From Chara braunii (Eukaryota; Streptophyta; Charophyceae; Charales; Characeae): a stretch of DNA of 29,708 bases. The DNA is taken from contig BFEA01000841.1 of NCBI GenBank assembly GCA_003427395.1, positions 283,300 through 313,007 of the forward strand, given 5' to 3'. The notes under the pieces are model-generated. The model was not told the DNA's origin, did not search any database, and saw only the letters and a program-made list of their open reading frames with translations. The position numbers and the translations under genes were made by a program. Shown here piece by piece: positions 1 through 8,691 of the stretch. Position 1 is the stretch's first letter; every line of letters begins with the position of its first letter.

Positions 1-95
1 GAAATGATGACGTCATTAGACTCATTACAATGATTGTAGTGCTTTAAAAAAAGAACTAAGAGAAATGAAAAACTTCAAACATATAGGTCGTACTG
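1..95. repeat. Artefactual duplicate of bases 2470-2564
   Basis: These 95 bases match bases 2470-2564 exactly, as far as I can read both. The copy stops where the adapter at 96-133 starts, while the copy at 2470 continues into unrelated sequence. I infer that this is the far end of a circularised library fragment and not native sequence at this position, so it should not be treated as a biological repeat. Confidence 0.9.
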
Positions 96-133
96 CTGTC
101 TCTTATACACATCTAGATGTGTATAAGAGACAG
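96..133. other. Nextera (Tn5 mosaic-end) mate-pair junction adapter
   Basis: The 38 bases are CTGTCTCTTATACACATCT followed directly by its reverse complement AGATGTGTATAAGAGACAG. This is the head-to-head pair of 19-bp Tn5 mosaic ends used as the junction adapter in Nextera mate-pair libraries. It is synthetic sequence left in the assembly. Any reading frame crossing it, including one that starts at 65, is meaningless. Confidence 0.97.
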
Positions 134-332
134 GGTCGAGAATATATAGTCTGGATTCGAATTCAGGTCTGTGCATCACAATTATGGGTCACTAATTCTT
201 TGTTTTCTCCTTATGTTTTGTTTTTTTTCTTTTTTTTTTTTTTCTCGTTTTTTTTTTCTCTCATTTTTCTTTTTTCTCGTTTTTCTTTTTTTTTGGTTTT
301 TCTTTTCTTAGGAATACGTGTAGTGGCCCTAA
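134..332. other. T-rich tract, no gene seen
   Basis: The first reliable genomic sequence starts here. Bases ~217-310 are a run of T with scattered C and G. I see no coding potential and no recognisable element. If read from the other strand it could be the A-rich tail of an old retroelement, but no body was identified. Confidence 0.5.
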
Positions 333-446
333 GGGCCTCTACCCACCACATGAACAAAAGACAAAACATATGGCGCCGTATTATTCCATGTTCTGCAGAA
401 GATTCATTCTAGTCTTGCACATTTGGTGAGTAGTGCAGCCAAGCCC
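333..446 (-). mobile_element. Tourist-like MITE, family M1, with TAA target duplication
   Basis: This is a non-autonomous inverted-repeat element of about 114 bp. It aligns in reverse orientation with copies at 18217-18338 and 23003-23132. The family terminus is GGGCCTCGCTGCACTACTCT, and the interior keeps blocks such as TTTTGTCTTTTGTGCA and GAGTGAATCTTC. Here the ends GGGCC and AGCCC are flanked on both sides by TAA. A 3-bp TWA duplication with GGGC-type ends is typical of PIF/Harbinger (Tourist) MITEs. The family assignment is inference from ends and duplication, since the element has no coding capacity. Confidence 0.7.
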
Positions 447-797
447 TAACAGTCACGTGCAGAGACCAGCGGGCCCTAGCTACGTGAGCAACCCATAACT
501 GTTGAAATACAGACCTGAAGTCGAATCTTTAGTATATATTCGGCCAGCTTGAGCTCTTCTTCATACTCACTGCCTGCCTTGATTTTGATGGGCGGGTCTG
601 CGCTACATGGCTACGAGGACCCTTCAGATAGCCTGCATGGGCTGTCTAAGTCGTGTTAGGGGGATTCCCCCGCCCGCCCCCCCCCAAAAAAAGGACCTTT
701 CACATATGGTGGGGGGTGACGTGGTAGGGGGGGTAGGCCTTCGGGGGGGGGTTGCACTATCTGGTTTCCTTGAACGAGGCCCACCACCTCGTAGTCT
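447..797. other. Unassigned intergenic sequence with G/C homopolymers
   Basis: No gene, RNA or transposon is recognised. Bases 670-760 contain several long runs of C, A and G. Open frames here on both strands are low-complexity Pro/Gly-rich translations with no homology that I can see. Confidence 0.4.
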
Positions 798-918
798 GTA
801 ACGTGCGCGCGCGCCCCCTGGGATCGCGTTCAATTTTTTCGCGGCACGTGGTGCGCAGCACGTTTAAACGCGATTGAACGCGGCCCCGGGGGGTATGAAC
901 GCGCGCGTTTGAACGTGA
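798..918. repeat. GC-rich imperfect palindrome, possible MITE
   Basis: The two halves are diverged inverted repeats. Around 822-832 there is GATCGCGTTCAAT, and around 869-883 the opposite arm ATTGAACGCG. The outer parts GTGCGCGCGCG and CGCGCGCGTTTGAAC also face each other. The centre near 845-862 contains CACGTGGTGCGCAGCACG, itself a dyad. A non-autonomous DNA element is likely, but no target duplication could be defined. Confidence 0.4.
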
Positions 919-1022
919 ACGCACGTTCAGCCGGTTACACAGCAACCGGATGGGCTTTCATGTGTGATTCGCATTCCTGCATACCTGCGTACTTACCCTG
1001 TTTTCCATGCATCCAACTTGGC

Positions 1023-1310
1023 ATCTTTCGCTACCAAGATCAGTTTCCCTCCATGAGATCAATGCTGCCCCCAACCATGGATGGACACGTGGACATTGAC
1101 GATATCGTCGAGCACAAGCTGATGCCTGTGCCCAAACCTCCAGGAAGGGGCCGACCACCAAAGCCACAGATGCAATACCGTGTGCGGTTCAGACATTATA
1201 TTGATCCTCAAGAAGACCGGTGGTTCGCAAGAGAGGAATTAATGAAGACTGCTCCCAAAATTATCTCAAGTTACAAGAGAAAGCTGAAAGGGAAGCAACC
1301 TGTTACATAA
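1023..1310 (+). pseudogene. Ty3/gypsy polyprotein remnant: C-terminal chromodomain
   Basis: The + frame ending at a TAA at 1308-1310 encodes a chromodomain-like tail. From the Met at 1077 it reads MDGHVDIDDIVEHK, then a short Pro/Arg-rich linker, then YRVRFRHYIDPQEDRWFARE and ELMKTAPKIISSYKRKL. The order (D-I-I-x-H, then Y-x-V-R-F-x-x-Y, then D/E-D-x-W, then L-x-x-x-AP-x-I-x-x-Y) is that of chromodomains at the C-terminus of integrase in Ty3/gypsy chromoviruses, where they help target integration to chromatin. The aromatic residues Y, W and Y are retained. Nothing upstream encodes integrase core or reverse transcriptase, so this is a truncated fragment of about 95 codons. A host chromodomain gene exon is less likely given the setting. 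Confidence 0.65.
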
Positions 1311-2469
1311 GGATTTCTCAGAGGACTATCAAAGAAAAGGAGGCGAGAATGCGAGGATTTGAGTCCTTGGCAGGTCTAACGGGGGCCCTGCTGCAAATGT
1401 GTCTGCCCTAAGTGAAGGTGGGCCTAACAAATCCCAAGAGGCCCTAAGTTGTCAAATTCATATTTGGGGTCCAGGCAGTTTCGCCGTGTCAGTTGGTTGA
1501 AGGAAAACACAGGCCGAGCAGCGTGGAAATTTCCCAGGCCTTCTAGGCCCTTCCGAAGGCACAGGCCATGGGCAAGATTCGCATCCGCATACACAGACAG
1601 TTGGGAGGCCCAACCAAATGAGGCCTAGTAGCTTCACCAGAGGCGCAGCATCCTGGGGCCTACTGGAAGCTTCTGGGCCCAGGCCAGGCTGGCCAGGCTG
1701 CGAAGGCAGGACAACTTTTTTCCATATAGGAAAGAACTCGCTGCCTTGCAGCTCATACAGGCACTCGCATGCTAGGGGCAGCGCTGCTGGAGCGGACACT
1801 CGTGGGCTGTTCTTGGCACTGAGAGGCGAGGTGCAAGCGTGTGCGGTCTTGAAGGGCAGCGCTATAGCCTGACCTCCATAGCTGGCTAAGGGCTTGGATG
1901 TACAGTGAGGCGCAGGGGTGGTCTTCGGGTGTACAAGAGGGAAGACGTGGGAGTAAGACGAGGGAGAAAGAGAACTTAGAGAAGGATGATGATGATCATG
2001 ATGATGTGAGGGCACATACCTGGTATTGGCGATGGTCTGTATGGGGCGGGGAGGCTGCTGACGCCAACAGTTGCATTGTCCATTAGTAGGCTAGTAGTAG
2101 CTGTGTAGGGAGTAGGCTGGGCACCGAGCGCTAAGTAGGGGGATAGTAACTAGATACATATGTTGGTGGTGGCGAGAGCAAGCTCTCATTGACATTGGTT
2201 TTCAGTGCCACGATTCTTCATTGGTGTCATATTGGTGCAATGCTGTTTTTTTAACACTGTGATACAATCTGGCTTTCAATATGTTTGTGCAATCGGTATA
2301 TTGTCATCTCGCTATTGCTCATTTTTCTTGCATTTGTGTCTTCAAATCTCTCCATCGCCCTTTCGTTGTCGGTGTAGATGGTGTTGCAAAATCCCAGTGA
2401 AAAGTGTATTTCTCATTTGAAAAAATGTATGAGCATACACGCACTGTTTGAAAAAAATAATAATAAAGA
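1311..2469. other. Unassigned sequence, possible LTR remnant
   Basis: This follows the chromodomain stop and could contain a decayed 3' LTR, but I found no paired LTR in the window. A long minus-strand frame at 1458-2015 is Pro/Ser-rich and not recognisable. Bases 1986-2007 carry a short GATGAT repeat. The part after 2200 is AT-richer and ends in an A-rich stretch. Confidence 0.35.
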
Positions 2470-2564
2470 GAAATGATGACGTCATTAGACTCATTACAAT
2501 GATTGTAGTGCTTTAAAAAAAGAACTAAGAGAAATGAAAAACTTCAAACATATAGGTCGTACTG
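2470..2564. other. Genuine source of the 1-95 artefactual copy
   Basis: This is the native location of the block repeated at the window start. If the adapter marks a circularised fragment, that fragment runs from 134 to 2564, about 2.43 kb, a normal mate-pair insert size. The block itself carries no recognisable gene. Confidence 0.8.
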
Positions 2565-2635
2565 TTTGCGGCCTGTTCCCAATAGTGGGGGGGGGCAAGC
2601 CAAAGGAATACGGTTGTCGTTGCCAATGAGAGGAA

Positions 2636-2659
2636 GGGGGGGGGGGGGGGGGGGGGGGG
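2636..2659. repeat. Poly-G run of 24
   Basis: There are 24 consecutive G residues. Runs this long are error-prone in short-read assemblies, so the exact length is uncertain. The run shifts every reading frame that crosses it. Confidence 0.9.
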
Positions 2660-2754
2660 AGGAAATAGTATGAGAAAATAAAACGTCGGTGAAAAGAAAG
2701 CGCGGCAAAATGACATAAGAAAAGAAGAAAATGAAACGCACCTAACACGCAAGA

Positions 2755-3085
2755 ACAAAACAAAAACGAAACAACAGTACCGCGGGCCTCACTCATTACT
2801 CACCCGATGCACAAAACGAGAACGAATCTACCTCGAGGACATGGAAACATACGCCGCAAGGGCCCGCAACCTTCCCCATCCCCCCCTAAAAAAAAGCAAA
2901 AAATAAAATAAAAAGCGTTTGACCAGGGAGGACAAAATAAAAACCAAGCAACAGTATCACGAGCCTCACTCAGTACTAACCCAATATAGAAAATGAGAAT
3001 GATTCTTCCGCAATGACATGGAAACATATGTCGGAAGACCAAAAAAACAGAAAAAAAGAAAGAAGAAAATGAAACGCGCTAAGTG
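2755..3085. repeat. Diverged tandem duplication containing two partial M1 MITEs
   Basis: A segment is present twice about 177 bp apart. Copy one includes the M1-like block 2784-2853 (GGGCCTCACTCATTACTC, then ACATGGAAACATACG). Copy two includes 2961-3035 (GAGCCTCACTCAGTACT, then ACATGGAAACATATG). The sequence before each M1 block also matches (AACAACAGTACCGCG against AGCAACAGTATCACG). AAGAAGAAAATGAAACGC appears at both ~2722 and ~3060. No intact element ends are visible. Confidence 0.6.
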
Positions 3086-3689
3086 GGCTGCATCTTCTAC
3101 AGAAAGTGGAGAGGGGAGAGGTCGGAAACCGCTCGGTCCCAAGGAGCGCTATTTGGAGTTGCGTTGTGACTCGACGTTAGCAACCGGTAGTAGTGAGCTA
3201 CCTTGGGGTTAGGGCGGGAGGTAAGGCGTCATCCTCAGCATTTTCAAGGCACTTGACATCTCCTGCATGGTATTTTGTTATGACGTTTCCCCCTGCGGAA
3301 TATCAGGGGGCAGGGAGATTCCGACCTTCTTCTTCTTCTCTTTCTACTCCCACTGGTGAAGACGTGGTTCAGACTCTCCCAAAGACCTTTCGGTGAGGGA
3401 GGATATCATCATCACCATCATGGGAGGCGTGTAGAGGTAATTCCGACGAAGCATCTTAGCCCAGCAAACTTATGGAGGACAGCGTTCGTCTTCGAGCCCA
3501 AGACCACTAGTGGGTCGTAGGAGCTGGTATTTGAAGAGGGAGGTATAATCTGCTTGTCCCTAAAACTCATGATCTAGCGTATGGGGGAGAAATAGTTGTA
3601 TTCCCGGTTTATATATGCCTCCTATTTTGGAAGTCTTCTTACAGTTGGTTGATTTTGTCGTTTAGGATAGATCGTTAGTTAATATTGCT
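3086..3689. other. Unassigned sequence upstream of the LINE ORF1
   Basis: No gene is recognised. Part of this may be the 5' untranslated region of the LINE that follows, but its 5' boundary cannot be set from one copy. Bases ~3400-3424 hold a short CAT repeat. Confidence 0.35.
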
Positions 3690-3828
3690 AATTATTAAAC
3701 TATGTAGAATATTGAGCGCGGAAAGGGAAGGGCGGTCGTTTTCTTGGGTCCTTTATGGCGGAAGCCAATGGAGTGTCCTCATCATAACCACCCCCGCCCC
3801 CCCCTCTACCCCGAACTCCTCCTCCCCG

Positions 3829-6431
3829 ATGTCCGAATCAGATAAACAGAGGATACGGGGTATTATGAGCTCATGCTACTCTGATGGTGTCCTACCAAAG
3901 CTATTAGCCACCAACACGGGTGAGGTTGGGGAGGACTATGTCAAAGTTACTATTAATCCTGAAGTCCTCAGAATTCAAGTTAAGTGGCTCAAAGAGCATG
4001 CGGTAATAATCCTTTTCGGAGACGATACGACTTCCCTACCTTGTCCGTATTCATGAGGATGGGTGGGTAACAAACCCACAAATTAACGCAGTCCCCAAAA
4101 GGGGACTATTCCATAATGAATGCAGAAATTTGATTATCTACGTTTCTGCTTCTAGCTAGGTGACCTCGTTCATGTTTCTTAAGAGGCGGGAAAATTTTAT
4201 TTTGGACGAGAAGCTCTGCTCGGTAACCTTCCAAGTTTCAACCATGGATGAATGAAAACCAACTCCATGAATGGAGGGAGGCGATGCACTTTAATTTCTT
4301 CTGGATAAGGGCCCCCAGGTCCCCATCTGGACCCTTCCCCAGTTGGAAACGGTTGTAGACGAGGCATTCGAACAAATTCTAAAAACGCACCCGATATTTA
4401 ACGAACCGGGCTCCCCGGAACTCCATAATATACATTTTGACCTAGTGTCGTCCGCGAGACTTCGGGCTAAGCCATGTCTATTAGCGGATTTTGTGGAACA
4501 TGGCTACACCGAAATCGAAGTCATTAATGCGGAAACACCATGGTGCGTCGATTGCAGAAGATCTTACCATTATGTAGGAGATCCTGATTGTTCGGTGAGA
4601 ATGCGTCATAAGGGTCAAATGACCATGGCAGGAATGAGAATCCTGCACTGTCACAGAGAAAGTCAAACAACAATGACATGGAGAAGGGAAAGGAAAAGGG
4701 AAAAGACGAGGGGAGGAAGGACAAAGGGAAGGAACTCAACAAGAATGCACATGGACACGATGCTGGATCAGATAAGGAGGAGGGAAGGAACAAGGCCCGA
4801 GGGAGTTTGAAAGGAAAGTCTGGGGCTGAGAATCTTAAGGCGCCCACGCGGGCTTCAAAAGGGAAGGAAATCGTGGTATGGAAAGAACGAACATACCGAT
4901 GAGTAGTCAAAGAGGGCCGACGACCCCAAAATGACGTAAGGAATGAGCGTCAAGAGGGGAAAGGGGAATACGAAGAGGGAGGATCCGAAAAGTGGGACAA
5001 GGAAGAAACCAAGGAGGAAAAAGAGGAAAAGGGGGAGGGGGACTCAGACGAGGACATGGCAGAAGAAAAGACGGAAGGAAGGGAGAAAGGATCAGAGGGA
5101 GAGGACGATGGGGAAAATGAGGAAAGCTTGGATGACGCTATGGCGGAAGAAAGAGAAGAGGAGTCTGAGAAAGAGGAAACGAAGGAAGAGGAAGAGGAAG
5201 AAGATAAAGTCCAAGAAGAGAAAGACAAAGGACACAAAGAATTGGGAACAGTTGAAGGCAGAGGAGATGGAAAGATGGAGGAGGAAGAAGAGGAGAAAGA
5301 GGAAGAAAAAGTCGGATCACAAGAGAAAAGAGTAATGGAGGAGAAACCCCAAAAAGGGGTTGAATCGAGGGGAGAAGAGGAGGGATCAAATAAGGACAAG
5401 GAAAAGGAAAGGGAAGGTGGCGACTATAATAATATGGATGGAAAGGATAAAGGGAGAGAAAAGGGAGGCGAAGATGGGAAGGGACGGCGAAGGGGGGAAG
5501 GGAGAAGGAATCCTTCGTGGAGACAGGGGAAAAAGTGGCAGGGGAGGATAGGACAGAAACCTCTCGCCACACTCACCCGAAGGTGGTGTTGGAAGAGGTT
5601 GTCACTAATGCCGACCGACCAAACGAGGTCACGCACTCAGAGGAAGATCCAAAGGAAACATGTGAGGACTCAGACGAAGAATGGTCAGATGAAGAACTAA
5701 GGAAAGACTCTCAAGATGACATGCAAGACTCGGAGGACGACTTGCTATGAATAGTAGGAGAGACACTACAGCAACCTAACGAATCAGATGTTCATCCGAG
5801 GAATACTCAAAATGAACCAGGACCGAATGAGAACTTTCTAGCCTTCTCAATTGGGAAATCGCCAGGAAATTTTAAGGTATATTGTAACGATACCTTCGTT
5901 GTGGGTAAAATCGATCCAGGACTTCCGGCGGGGAAACCTGAGGAGAGGTAAGAGTTGGATGATAGAAAGAAATATACGCCAGAGCCCTCCTCAGAAGTCT
6001 CATGACTATTCATAATGCAAAACACTGTAAGTTGGCCAGTAAGGGATTCAATTCACCATAACACAATATTAAGGGGTTCTCCTTCCAAAAAGACCAAAAG
6101 GAACGATGCATCACGTATCGGAATGGCCTGGGAAGACTTAATCGAAACTTCACCAGAGTTAGCTTAGAAGACCCAAAACGAGAGTCGAAAGCGAAGTCAT
6201 ATATATAGAACAACTTGTAAGTAACTCTCTCATGCGGCTCCAATGAAACTTTTATCTAAAATAGACAGGTCAAAGGGCGCGGTAAAGAAATGCCCAGTCC
6301 CTCTAATCTGCTCGAAAGTTTCACCTAACGGCACGTTTGTGCTTACACGCCTTGCCGATAGTGAGGCCTTAGAGATTCCAGGAATCCCAGTGAACTCGAC
6401 CCCTACCGAGGAGGAAGTGGCCGAATCATGA
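3829..6431 (+). pseudogene. LINE ORF1 (gag-like, nucleic-acid binding), degenerate
   Basis: A plausible ATG at 3829 starts MSESDKQRIRGI and runs to a stop at 4054-4056. Related coding sequence continues in shifted frames. Bases 4343-4600 encode a segment with VPIWTLP-like sequence just upstream, ending in a zinc knuckle at 4544-4591. Its pattern is C-x2-C-x4-H-x6-C, with spacing before the last Cys longer than the usual x4. Bases 4678-5520 encode a very Glu/Lys-rich tract with a stop at 4900-4902. A shift near 5520 leads to an acidic segment rich in DSDEE-type sequence. The C-terminus near 6040-6120 contains LRGSPSKKTKR, a basic tail common in such ORF1 proteins. ORF1 products bind the LINE RNA. 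At least two frameshifts and several stops make this a pseudogene. Confidence 0.6.
4676..5550 (+). repeat. Purine-rich low-complexity tract within ORF1
   Basis: Nearly 0.9 kb of the + strand is dominated by GA-rich codons (GAG, GAA, AAG, AAA, GGA), giving an Asp/Glu/Lys-rich translation. The strand asymmetry is extreme compared with the flanks. It makes all three frames look partly open, so long frames here, including the Ser-rich minus-strand ones, should not be read as separate genes. Confidence 0.8.
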
Positions 6432-6902
6432 TTGACGAAAAGGCATGTCTTGCATCACAGAGGATCAGTGAGTCCTCTACCCACATTCAAACTAAATCAA
6501 TATATGTCATTGACGGAAGAAGGGTCATCAACATTTTTTTATATTTCACCTACTGGGACTTAAATCGATCACCGATTCCTTTGAAAAATGGTGTGATCCA
6601 CAAGTCCATTGGTTTCCCCTGCAGGTTTTGCTGTTTAATCGGACGGACAGAGCTTCGGCTCTCCATCTTCCTGCAAGGAGACAGGGCTCGCTGATCTCAG
6701 ACTGGGTCAAACGGCTGGGGATCAAGGAAAGATTGTCAAGTGACAATATCTCATGTTTGCAAGCGACAGTTCAGAATGGGAATGGAAATCTCCATCAAGG
6801 GGAGAAAATTAGGAACTGTCTGACTGTGACCTCACACTAAACACCGCTAGTCGTATCCAACAAGACGGCGGGTCCAGACCAGATGGTCCAACCGCCTAAT
6901 TA

Positions 6903-8165
6903 CGTATAGCCTCCTGGAATATACATGGTTTATGAGAAACGACTCGTAGACACAAAAGATCACGACTTCGTTGAACTTCGAAGATTCACTCCTCTAATGT
7001 GCAAATCCTGGGTCTGCAAGAAACTAAATTAAACAGTGATAAAATTAGGGAAGCGGCCGCCTTTTGGGATGACCCTCAGGTATGGGCTACCGCGGTAGAA
7101 CTGCCATTTCGTCAAAATGGGCATCTTTTATTTTTTGAACGAAATTGAAACCGAGTTTTTTGGCCGAAAAGTCGTCAAAATTTGTTGTTCTTAAGGGTTC
7201 GACGTTTGTAAAACGCTGGACCCCCTGGCTGTACATGGCCCTAGCTTGAGACCAGTTACCTCCAGGCAGTCGTGCCTGGAGGTGCCAAGTATCAAGCTAG
7301 GCCCATGTACAGTCAGGGGGTTCAGCGTTTGTAAGACGTTGAACCCTCTGCCGGGAGGTACCTGGTGTCAAGCAAGGGCCATGTACATCTAGAGGGTCCA
7401 GCGTTTTACAAACGCTGGACGCTTAGGAACAACAAATTTTTACGAGTTTTTTGCCAAAAAACTCGGTTTGAATTTCATTCGAAAAATAAAAAATATCATT
7501 TTTTGTGAAATGGTCGTTGTAGGGACCAGTGGGGGGGTAGCGGTATTGATAGATAAGAACTCGAGAAGGAAAAATGGGCGGTGATATCCGTTTACGCCCC
7601 GGTTGAACTCGACCAGAGAGTCGACTTTCTGGCAAACCTACCAATGTTTGTACCGGACACTGAGAATTTAATAATTTTAGGGGATCTTAACACAATCCTC
7701 ATAACAGGTCTAGATTCTTTGTCCAGACACCCGGCCCGTACAAATGTTGAGATTCTTTCTGAATTTATAGACTCTCAGGAACTTACGGATGTGTTTCGGA
7801 TCTTGAATCCAAACGCAAATGGGTTCTCATGGTACGACGCAAGACCATCTAAAAGAACTTCAGCTCCCCGCAACTGCCTGGACTTTATCTTAGCAAGAGG
7901 GTCCCCTTGGGAAAAAAGTCGTTGGTCTAACGTTCAGTATGCTTCCCTGTCTTACCATCGCCCAATCCTCATGGACGTTATTGCTGTAGACATGATTGAA
8001 AAAGAAAGGTCCCCATTTGGATTAAATATCAATCTTCTAACAGATGAGGGGATAAAAATGTGGGTAAGAGACCAAATGAAGAGTTGAGAAAATGCAAAAG
8101 ACTTGTTTGAGGACCAACTCGAGCGGGCCGAAGTAGGGATTAACATTGTCCAACGGAAAAATTTC
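6903..8165 (+). pseudogene. LINE ORF2 part 1: apurinic-type endonuclease domain, broken
   Basis: The domain starts with ASWNIHGL at ~6909-6932 (the Asn metal ligand is retained), followed in the same frame, after in-frame stops, by VQILGLQETKL at ~6999-7031 (the catalytic Glu is in QET). After the 410-bp insertion it resumes at 7513 with GTSGGVAVLID in another frame. A further shift near 7570 leads to ISVYAP and LGDLNTI (the D-x-N pair is retained). The last motif, normally S-D-H, reads S-Y-H at 7950-7958, so the Asp that orients the catalytic His is lost. In a live LINE this domain nicks target DNA to start retrotransposition. At least two frameshifts, several stops and this substitution mean it is inactive. 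Confidence 0.8.
7104..7513. mobile_element. 410-bp inverted-repeat element inserted in the endonuclease
   Basis: This block separates WDDPQVWATAV from VVVGTSGG of the endonuclease. Its two ends are long inverted repeats. CCATTTC at 7104-7110 faces GAAATGG at 7507-7513, and further in each arm carries a version of AACCGAGTTTTTTGGC, TTTGTTGTTC and CGTTTGTAAAACGCTGGA. The arms reach about 120 bp. The middle contains more dyads (TACCTCCAGGCA with TGCCTGGAGGTG; three facing copies around GTACATGGCC). It has no coding capacity. The long arms suggest a foldback or Mutator-like non-autonomous element, but I could not define a convincing target duplication. Confidence 0.7.
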
Positions 8166-8691
8166 TTGGAATTAAATAATCATTCTATAGTAAAATTACA
8201 ATTTAAATTTTAAATTTTCATTCCATCTTAAAAAATTTCATTCCAATTTTAAAAATTTTCATCTTACTTGCAAACTTTCATTCCAAGAATAGGGTATCCC
8301 TTCTTATTTGGACTGCATGTTAGAGATGGAATGAAAGTCTGGATGAGTTCATGAAATAGTTTAATTGGACTGTCATTCTAAGTAAGGATTTCAGTCATAA
8401 ATAGGTTAATCCAATCTAAATTAGAAGATATTTGTTGTAGTAGAATGAAAATTTAATTAAAACATTTCATAAAATCATCCAGACTTTCATTCCATCTTGA
8501 ACAAATAGATGTAGTTGGAAGGGAAAACTCATATTTAGACAGGAACTTATCAAATAAAACTGAAAATTTTAGAATTGAACAAACATTGGAATGATAATTT
8601 ATAAATATGAAGGATTTTTTTTTTATGGAATGCTTTTTCAACTTTCATTTCTCATGGGAATTTTTATGTTGTCAGATCAGCAACTATTGAA
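8166..8691. mobile_element. AT-rich insertion with repeated TGGAATGA motifs
   Basis: About 520 bp of strongly AT-rich DNA interrupts ORF2 between the endonuclease and reverse transcriptase. TGGAATGA or its complement TCATTCCA, with one-base variants, occurs about ten times (for example near 8170, 8219, 8239, 8279, 8327, 8443, 8488, 8586, 8626). Bases 8324-8346 and 8475-8497 are perfect 23-bp inverted repeats, and the arms continue inward with mismatches to roughly 45 bp, enclosing about 90 bp. A hairpin-forming MITE, perhaps inside a larger element, is the best reading. Exact outer ends are not resolved and no protein is encoded. Confidence 0.55.

Noticed and set aside
65-412. Open frame of 115 codons at the window start
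   Set aside because: It reads through the synthetic junction adapter and a T-rich tract, so it is an artefact.
1458-2015. Minus-strand frame of 185 codons
   Set aside because: Pro/Ser/His-rich composition without domains; no support for a gene.
2636-2659. Poly-G run as a G-quadruplex regulatory site
   Set aside because: A pure homopolymer with no neighbouring gene; more likely repeat slippage or assembly noise.
4950-5636. Ser/Pro/Leu-rich minus-strand frames
   Set aside because: They are shadows of the purine-rich ORF1 tract on the other strand.
7199-7430. ACGCTGGACCC in the 410-bp element as a further copy of the stem-loop core
   Set aside because: Only 11 bases match, and neither loop nor second stem is present; the match is part of that element's own palindrome.
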